This document shows, piece by piece, positions 58,609 through 64,000 of a DNA stretch of 64,000 nt. This stretch comes from Aristaeella lactis (GTDB taxonomy: Bacteria > Bacillota > Clostridia > Christensenellales > Aristaeellaceae). The notes under the pieces were generated by a model. The model did no database searches, was not told where the DNA came from, and was given only the letters and a program-made list of their open reading frames with translations. Numbering within the stretch: the first letter of the stretch is position 1; every line of letters starts with the position of its first letter. The stretch is taken from assembly GCF_018118585.1 (NCBI RefSeq), contig NZ_CP069421.1, forward strand, positions 2,418,001 through 2,482,000, read 5' to 3'. The translations under genes and the position numbers were made by a program.

Positions 58609-59306
58609 GCGGCATCCTCCTCCGCCGGGTAGCGCCAGGCTCCCAGCGCAGCGGCAAGCACGCCGCAGATAATGATCACAAATCCGGAAGAAACGGTGTT
58701 CAGTCCCGGAATGTAGTGGAAACAGAGGCTCAGCGCCACCGCGACCAGCACCACAAAGCGTACCGGACGGCTCTTGCGCGCCGGCGGCAGGATGATGGCC
58801 AGGAACATGCCGTAGATCGCGATCCCCAGCGCCGTACGGACAAAGGCCGGAAGCAGCGTTCCCGCCGCCGCTCCGAGGAAAGTTCCCAGGGACCAGCCGA
58901 TCCAGGGTGTCAGCATCAGGCCGTAAAGATAATACTTGCCGACCTTTCCGGGCTGGGAGGAAGCAACGGCAAAAATTTCATCGGTATTCGCAAAGGAAAA
59001 GATCACGCGCTGCAGCGTTCCCATGGATCCATCCAGTTTTCGGCTGAGGGACAGGCTCATCAGCGCGTAGCGCAGGTTAATCGTCAGCTGGGTCAGTGCC
59101 ATTTCAGCCAGGGAAGCACCGCTCACCATCAGCGGCACCGCCGCGATCTGGCCCGCGCTGGTCACATTGGTCATGGAGATCAGCACGGCCTGCAGCACGG
59201 TCAGTCCGTCTCCCACCGCCTTCATGCCAAAGGCAAAGGACACACTCAGGTAGCCAAGGGCGATCGGGATCCCGTGACGGATCCCCTGCCGGAAAACCTT
59301 GTTCAT
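58605..59306 (-). CDS. azlC: AzlC family permease, large subunit of branched-chain amino acid exporter
   Basis: 233 residues, seven or so helices. GIRHGIPIALGYLSVSFAFG near the N-terminus and LTQLTINLRYALMSLSLSRK are AzlC hallmarks. Start overlaps the phosphorylase stop by four bases. Works with AzlD. The presence of this pair beside a nucleoside phosphorylase is a gene-order feature, not an obvious pathway. Confidence 0.93.
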   Translation of the reverse strand: MNKVFRQGIRHGIPIALGYLSVSFAFGMKAVGDGLTVLQAVLISMTNVTSAGQIAAVPLMVSGASLAEMALTQLTINLRYALMSLSLSRKLDGSMGTLQRVIFSFANTDEIFAVASSQPGKVGKYYLYGLMLTPWIGWSLGTFLGAAAGTLLPAFVRTALGIAIYGMFLAIILPPARKSRPVRFVVLVAVALSLCFHYIPGLNTVSSGFVIIICGVLAAALGAWRYPAEEDAA

Positions 59307-60640
59307 TCATCCGCCTCCAGCCTGCGGATGCCATCCTTTGTCACCACCGCGAAGAAATTGGGCACCCGCCCGCAGGGTTCCTGTCCGAACGTGATGGCGG
59401 CACGGACGGCAGCTTCCGCCCGGTCCGCGTCCTCCTCGCTTTTGGCATGCAGCACGCACAGCGGCGTATCGGCTTCCACCCGGTCACCGATACGAACCTG
59501 CAGCACAAAGCCCACAGAATAATCCAGTTTATCATCCGCCGTCAGCCGTCCGGCACCCATTGCCTGGGCAGCCAGGCCCAGCGCCATGGTATCCATCTTT
59601 GTCACCCAGCCGGACACGCCGCAGGTTACAGGACGGATCACCTTCGCCTGGGGCAGGCGGGTCACATCATCACAGACAGACGGGTCGCCACCCTGGGCCG
59701 CGATCATCTGCTTCAGCTTTTCCAGACCGGTCCCGGAGTCGATCGCCTGTTTCATCATCGCCTGGCCCGCTTCCGGCGTTTCCGCCTTTCCTGCAAGGTG
59801 CAGCATATAGCCTCCCAGGGTCAGGGAAACCTCCAGCAGGTCCCCGCCGGCACGGCCGGCCAGGATATCAATGGCTTCCTTCACTTCCAGGGCATTGCCC
59901 ACATGGGTTCCCAGCGGCTGGTCCATGCCGCTGACCAGGGCCACGATCGGTTTCCCGGCCAGTTCACCCACCCGCACCATGTTCTGCGCCAGGGCAAGGC
60001 TGTCCTCCAGGGTATGCATGATCGCGCCGGAACCAGTCTTCACGTCCAGCACGATGGCATCCGAACCCGCTGCCAGCTTTTTGCTGAGAATGGATGAAAC
60101 GATCAGGGGCAGGGAATCCACGGTGGAAGTCACATCCCGCAGGCTGTAAAGCGTCTTGTCCGCCGGCGCGAGATGGCCTGTCTGGCCTACCACGGCCACA
60201 CCGATCTCCTTTACCTGGCGGATAAAATCCTCCACAGGCAGCCCGACACTCAGTCCGGGAATGGATTCCAGTTTGTCCAGGGTGCCGCCGGTATGGCCCA
60301 GGCCCCGGCCGCTCATCTTGGCCACAGGGGCTCCGCAGGCCGCCACCAGGGGTGCCAGAACCAGCGTGGTCGTATCTCCCACGCCGCCGGTGGAATGCTT
60401 ATCCACTTTGATGCCGGGAATGCCGGAAAGATCGGCAATATCTCCGGAATCCCGCATTGCCAGGGTCAGGTCCGTCGTTTCCTGATCCGTCATGCCGTTC
60501 AGACGGATCGCCATCAGCAAAGCGGAAAGCTGGTAATCCGGTACAGAATGATCTGCGGCCGCCTGCGCAAAGAAAGTGATCTCCTCTTTTGTCAGCTCCC
60601 GGCCGAATTTTTTCTTTTCGATGATTTCCACCATTGTCAT
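59303..60640 (-). CDS. pdp: Pyrimidine-nucleoside phosphorylase
   Basis: 445 residues from ATG 60640 (MTMVEIIEKKKFG), with AGGGGG eight bases ahead; a frame 25 residues longer has none. The phosphorylase signature MSGRGLGHTGGTLDKLESI, KHSTGGVGDTTTLVLAP and phosphate-binding SGAIMHTLEDS are intact; C-terminal PYNP domain included. Salvages thymidine, uridine and deoxyuridine in the cytoplasm. A terminator-like hairpin lies in its leader. Confidence 0.95.
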   Translation of the reverse strand: MTMVEIIEKKKFGRELTKEEITFFAQAAADHSVPDYQLSALLMAIRLNGMTDQETTDLTLAMRDSGDIADLSGIPGIKVDKHSTGGVGDTTTLVLAPLVAACGAPVAKMSGRGLGHTGGTLDKLESIPGLSVGLPVEDFIRQVKEIGVAVVGQTGHLAPADKTLYSLRDVTSTVDSLPLIVSSILSKKLAAGSDAIVLDVKTGSGAIMHTLEDSLALAQNMVRVGELAGKPIVALVSGMDQPLGTHVGNALEVKEAIDILAGRAGGDLLEVSLTLGGYMLHLAGKAETPEAGQAMMKQAIDSGTGLEKLKQMIAAQGGDPSVCDDVTRLPQAKVIRPVTCGVSGWVTKMDTMALGLAAQAMGAGRLTADDKLDYSVGFVLQVRIGDRVEADTPLCVLHAKSEEDADRAEAAVRAAITFGQEPCGRVPNFFAVVTKDGIRRLEADE

Positions 60641-60675
60641 GCGAAAATCCCCCTTCGTTTCCGATAGAAAGAACA

Positions 60676-60702
60676 AGCCGATATCCGTTGCCCGGATATC
60701 GG
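60676..60702 (-). promoter_or_regulatory. Terminator-like hairpin in the pdp leader
   Basis: Eleven-bp stem GCCGATATCCG/CGGATATCGGC with a five-base loop, TTGTTCTTTC after it on the minus strand. It ends yebC transcription or attenuates pdp. Confidence 0.6.
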
Positions 60703-60790
60703 CCTTCATGCCCACTCTCGGGCTGTATATATACTCATAACCATTCCAACGTTCCGATATCAGATGATCGGGTACATTGTCATGTTGAGC

Positions 60791-60820
60791 AATTCATTCT
60801 GAATTCTGAATTCTGAATTG
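60791..60820. repeat. AATTCTGA-type octamer repeat, copy G
   Basis: About 30 bp of AATTCTG units, nine bases from the yebC stop codon. Confidence 0.75.
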
Positions 60821-60828
60821 ACGAATGC

Positions 60829-61575
60829 TTATTCGTCCTCGTCTTCCTCCGGCAGGTCCGCGTTGTGATACACGTTCTGCACGTCATCGTTCTCCTCCAG
60901 CAGGTCCAGCATCTTCTGGATCTTCTGGATGGTGTCCGGATCGCTGACAGCCACGGTGTTCTGCGGAATCTTGGCCACTTCAGCGGACAGGAAGGTGATT
61001 CCCTGCTTTTCCAGGTTCTCACGAACGGTGCTGAATTCACTGGGGGCGGTCACGATCTCGAATACATCGTCATCCACCTTCACGTCTTCGGCGCCGGCAT
61101 CCAGGGCGATCATCATCATCTCGTCCTCGTCGCTGCCGGGTTCCCGTTCCACCACAAGCACGCCGCGCTCATCAAACATGAAACCCACGGAACCGGTGGT
61201 GCCCAGGTTTCCGCCGTACTTGGCGAAGCAGTGACGCACATCGCTGGCAGTACGGTTACGGTTATCGGAAATGCAGTCCACGATCACCGCAACGCCGCCG
61301 GGAGCGTAACCTTCGTAGGTGATCTCTTCGTAGACCACGTTGCTCAGTTCACCGCTCGCCTTTTTGATGGAACGCTGAATATTGTCATTCGGCATATTGT
61401 TGGCTTTAGCTTTGGCGATAATATCGCGCAGCTTGCCATTGGACTCAGGATTGGCGCCGCCTTCACGAACCGCGATGGCGATCTCGCGGCCGATCTTTGT
61501 GAAAATCGCTCCGCGCTGCGCGTCTGCCTTGCCCTTCTTAGCCTGAATATTGTGCCACTTGGAATGCCCGGACAT
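60829..61575 (-). CDS. yebC: YebC/PmpR family DNA-binding regulator
   Basis: 248 residues. [32 protein letters not shown] and [20 protein letters not shown] are the family hallmark. Family members act as transcription regulators, and some relieve ribosome stalling at polyproline; which applies here is unknown. The acidic C-terminus PEEDEDE is typical. GGGAGGG precedes the ATG; strong promoter upstream. Confidence 0.95.
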   Translation of the reverse strand: MSGHSKWHNIQAKKGKADAQRGAIFTKIGREIAIAVREGGANPESNGKLRDIIAKAKANNMPNDNIQRSIKKASGELSNVVYEEITYEGYAPGGVAVIVDCISDNRNRTASDVRHCFAKYGGNLGTTGSVGFMFDERGVLVVEREPGSDEDEMMMIALDAGAEDVKVDDDVFEIVTAPSEFSTVRENLEKQGITFLSAEVAKIPQNTVAVSDPDTIQKIQKMLDLLEENDDVQNVYHNADLPEEDEDE

Positions 61576-61623
61576 CGTATCCCTCCCAGAAATCGTACCT
61601 CATATCGGTCAAAAATACATAGC

Positions 61624-61653
61624 ATTATAGCACCGGTGTTGTTGTTACGTCAA
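61624..61653 (-). promoter_or_regulatory. Promoter of yebC
   Basis: On the minus strand TTGACG (61648-61653), 18-bp spacer, TATAAT (61624-61629). Confidence 0.78.
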
Positions 61654-61675
61654 GAAAAACAAGCCTTCCGGGCAT

Positions 61676-61707
61676 GAAAAACAGCCTCCCGCAGTGCGGG
61701 AGGCTGT
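61676..61707 (-). terminator. Terminator of the phosphofructokinase gene
   Basis: Twelve-bp stem ACAGCCTCCCGC (61681-61692) with GCGGGAGGCTGT (61696-61707), then TTTTTCATG on the minus strand. Confidence 0.82.
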
Positions 61708-61737
61708 ATAAAACTCTTTTTTCCTGACAGGTCAGGC

Positions 61738-63402
61738 TCAGGCCTGGCCCTTCTCCAGGGCAAGCGTCCGGGTGGTCAGATCGCAGACTTCAGCAGGTCC
61801 GAAGTACTGGATCGCGCCGGGGTAGGTGAAGGAAGTCTTCACTGCCCACTCTTCCCTGTGCGCCGCGAAGAACTTGAAGGGAGCTCCGTCCAGCTCAACC
61901 AGGGCCTTGCGGATAACGGGCTTGTCCTCGCCGTTTCTTCTTTCCATGTTCATCATCTTGGTGATGGGCATACCGCCGGCAACCCACTCTTCAGCAGGCT
62001 TGGAGATATTGGAAACCTTGGACAGGTATCCGGTGTAGCCATACTGGATCAGCATGAAGGCATTGTAGCCGAGGGAGTAGCAGTAGTCCGCGTCGAAATT
62101 GGACGGGAAAGCGCATCTTCCTTCGTAACCGAAGAAGTGATGCTGCGCGCCGAACTTGCCCTTGTAGGTGCCGGCAGCCTTTCTCTTCGCCAGCTCGTTC
62201 TTCACCATTTCGGAGAACAGCTTTTCGGACTCGATCAGGGAAACCTGCACGTTGCCGTGGGGATCGCGTTCCAGGAACAGCTGCTGCTGCACAAACTGGG
62301 GCAGGATCTCGAACACCGCGAAGGATTCGCCGGAGAGGCCCTTCTTAATGAACTCATACTTGGCAGCCCAGTCCGGAAGAGCGTTGAACTCTTCGGTCTT
62401 CTTGCCGGCAAGCAGTTCATTGATCTCAGCGATCAGCTTGGAGAACTCGGGAACGAATTCCACGATACCTTCGGGGATGATCGCAACGCCGAAGTTTTCG
62501 CCGTTGTTGCCGCGCTTTTCGACGGAATCGGCAATGTAGTTCGCGATAGCGGCCAGGGACATCTTCTTCGCGGCCACTTCCTCACCGATGAGGCAGATGT
62601 TGGGCTGGGTTTCCAGGGCGCACTCGAGGGCGACGTGGGAAGCGGAACGGCCCATCACCTTGATGAAATGCCAGTACTTCTTGGCGGAGTTGGCATCACG
62701 CTCGATGTTGCCGATCAGTTCGGAATAGGTCTTGGTGGCGGTGTCGAAACCGAAGGAGGCCTCGATGTCCTCATTCTTCAGGTCGCCGTCGATAGTCTTG
62801 GGGCAGCCGATGACCTGCACGCCGGTGTTGTGGGCAGCCATGTATTCCGCCAGCACAGCAGCGTTGGTGTTGGAGTCATCGCCGCCGATGATCACGATAG
62901 CGGTCAGGCCATGCTTCTTTGCCACTTCAGTAACAATCTTGAACTGTTCTTCAGTCTCAAGCTTGGTACGGCCGGAACCGATGATATCGAAACCGCCGGT
63001 GTTCCGGTAGGCGTTGATGTACTCGTCGGTGAACTCGATGCAGTCATCATCGATCAGTCCGGAAGGTCCGCCCTTAAAGCCCAGGAGAACGTTGTTCTTA
63101 TCGGTGGCCTTGATCGCGTCATACAGGCCGCAGATGACGTTGTGTCCGCCGGGCGCCTGTCCGCCGGAAAGGATAACACCCACAACCTGCTTTTTGGCGG
63201 CAGAGGTGTTGCTGCCCTTCACGAAGGTGATCTCTTCCTTACCGTAGGTGTTGGGGAAAAGGGCCTTGATTTTGGCCTGGTCCGCAACGCTTTCCGTAGG
63301 CGCTCCGACCTTGACGGAAATCTCAGAGATACCGCCGCGCAGCATTCCCGGAAGCTTGGGGCTGTATTCATATCTTGCTTTCTGAAGTGGTGAGAGATTC
63401 AT
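61738..63402 (-). CDS. pfp: Pyrophosphate-dependent 6-phosphofructokinase, long form
   Basis: 554 residues, much longer than ATP-dependent bacterial enzymes (about 320). [19 protein letters not shown] is the nucleotide/PPi loop; [12 protein letters not shown] with Asp-Asp instead of Gly-Asp favours pyrophosphate; [11 protein letters not shown] is the active site; [14 protein letters not shown] the fructose-6-phosphate site. It interconverts fructose 6-phosphate and fructose 1,6-bisphosphate reversibly. AGGAGG precedes the ATG. Lies between purA and yebC. Confidence 0.95.
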   Translation of the reverse strand: MNLSPLQKARYEYSPKLPGMLRGGISEISVKVGAPTESVADQAKIKALFPNTYGKEEITFVKGSNTSAAKKQVVGVILSGGQAPGGHNVICGLYDAIKATDKNNVLLGFKGGPSGLIDDDCIEFTDEYINAYRNTGGFDIIGSGRTKLETEEQFKIVTEVAKKHGLTAIVIIGGDDSNTNAAVLAEYMAAHNTGVQVIGCPKTIDGDLKNEDIEASFGFDTATKTYSELIGNIERDANSAKKYWHFIKVMGRSASHVALECALETQPNICLIGEEVAAKKMSLAAIANYIADSVEKRGNNGENFGVAIIPEGIVEFVPEFSKLIAEINELLAGKKTEEFNALPDWAAKYEFIKKGLSGESFAVFEILPQFVQQQLFLERDPHGNVQVSLIESEKLFSEMVKNELAKRKAAGTYKGKFGAQHHFFGYEGRCAFPSNFDADYCYSLGYNAFMLIQYGYTGYLSKVSNISKPAEEWVAGGMPITKMMNMERRNGEDKPVIRKALVELDGAPFKFFAAHREEWAVKTSFTYPGAIQYFGPAEVCDLTTRTLALEKGQA

Positions 63403-63467
63403 CTTGTGCCTCCTAAAAGATTAATGTTTTTTGTATGATATCCATTGTTATGGATGAACCATCTGTT

Positions 63468-64000
63468 TTATCCGCGGCGGATGATGCTGTGGCGTTCCGG
63501 GCCAACAGAGATCCACCGGATCACGCATCCCACGACATGTTCAATACGGTTGACATAGGCCTTTGCTTCCTCCGGCAGGTCCCACCAGTTGCGGACACCG
63601 GAAATGCTGCACTTCCAGCCCTTCATGGTCTCATATACCGGTTCGCATTCATCCAGCGCGGAAGCGAAGGGCATATCCGTGATCACCTTGCCATCCAGCT
63701 TGTAGCCAACGCACAGCGGAATCTCATCCAGGTCGCTGAGCATGTCCAGCTTGGTCAGCGCCAGCTCCGTGGCAGCCTGGACCTCGGTTCCGTATTTGCT
63801 TGCCACCAGGTCGATCGGCCCGATCCGGACGGTGCGTCCGCCTTCGGGTTCATCCTCGCCGCACATCTTGCGGAACTCGTCACCCTTTTTGCCGGTATAC
63901 TCACAGACAAAGGGACCGTCCCCCAGGCAGGTCGAATAGGCTTTGATGACACCGATCACCCGGTCGATCTCCACGCCGGGCATGCCCGCCCCGATGGGGG
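63468..64000 (-). CDS. purA: Adenylosuccinate synthetase, C-terminal part
   Basis: Runs off the window end; about 177 residues are visible. VIGVIKAYSTCLGDGPFVCE, then ELALTKLDMLSDLDEIPLCV (GTP/IMP region with KLD) and a terminal SVGPERHSIIRRG-like end identify PurA. It converts IMP to adenylosuccinate. The upstream frame (GAGMPGVEIDRV) continues without a stop to 64000. The nearest downstream gene is pfp, on the same strand, 65 bases away. Confidence 0.93.
   Translation of the reverse strand, partial: PIGAGMPGVEIDRVIGVIKAYSTCLGDGPFVCEYTGKKGDEFRKMCGEDEPEGGRTVRIGPIDLVASKYGTEVQAATELALTKLDMLSDLDEIPLCVGYKLDGKVITDMPFASALDECEPVYETMKGWKCSISGVRNWWDLPEEAKAYVNRIEHVVGCVIRWISVGPERHSIIRRG

Noticed and set aside
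57110-58657. Long 515-codon start for the serine hydrolase
   Set aside because: The first 128 codons lie over azlD and the end of azlC in another frame; ATG 58273 has its own ribosome-binding site.
60660-60780. Purine-type riboswitch ahead of pdp
   Set aside because: The conserved core words of purine aptamers are not present; only a hairpin with U-rich tail is seen.

Overview
The window looks like a chromosomal segment from a moderately high-GC Firmicute of class Clostridia, most plausibly an anaerobic gut or rumen bacterium. The evidence is a SCIFF peptide with its radical-SAM maturase (a clostridial signature), a perfect CIRCE heat-shock operator, a long-form pyrophosphate-dependent phosphofructokinase, an ECF-type vitamin transporter component, type III pantothenate kinase, and strong Shine-Dalgarno sites throughout. 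The genus is inference only; 16S rRNA is present in full at 47889-49436 and would settle it. I see no phage, insertion sequence, CRISPR array or tRNA gene.

Layout. 1-5.7 kb: tail of a 2-hydroxycarboxylate transporter, small genes, a SpoIIE-type phosphatase, the rpsF-ssb-rpsR operon and a TraX-like membrane protein. 5.7-11.8 kb (minus): lacZ, then scfA-scfB and a PLP decarboxylase. 11.8-16.4 kb: small housekeeping and unknown genes, ending in an ECF sigma/anti-sigma pair. 16.4-31.9 kb: recO, an FMN enzyme, an ABC exporter, a MefA-like MFS pump with a leader peptide, htpG under CIRCE, a divergent lipoprotein, recA, a DNA methyltransferase, a MATE exporter and a phosphoesterase. 31.9-38.5 kb: pullulanase, a CapA-like protein, a phosphoglycerate-mutase-like protein, and a macro-domain/VWA pair. 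38.5-43.0 kb: a GNAT enzyme, an ECF sigma factor overlapping a membrane CotH-kinase-like protein, and a second, convergent ECF sigma/anti-sigma pair.

43.0-44.4 kb carries no protein gene. It holds degenerate, tandemly repeated pieces of 5S rRNA and several strong inverted repeats lying downstream of a complete rrn operon (16S-23S-5S, minus strand, no spacer tRNA, 44.4-49.6 kb). 49.7-64 kb (all minus): cyclase, SLC1-type symporter, mnmA, a HAD-thymidylate kinase fusion, homoserine dehydrogenase, coaX with an ECF S component (pantothenate supply), a serine hydrolase, azlCD, pyrimidine-nucleoside phosphorylase, yebC, PPi-phosphofructokinase and the tail of purA.

The most interesting items are: (1) a 12-codon leader peptide with a strong ribosome-binding site and antagonist hairpins ahead of the MFS pump, with the hallmarks of antibiotic-induced attenuation; (2) an ECF sigma factor overlapping a protein that joins an anti-sigma-like N-terminus to an extracytoplasmic CotH kinase domain; (3) the 5S-derived repeat array behind rrn; (4) A/T-rich octamer repeats that sit at gene ends and even supply stop codons and a start region; (5) a HAD-Tmk fusion; (6) a perfect CIRCE between htpG and a divergent lipoprotein gene.
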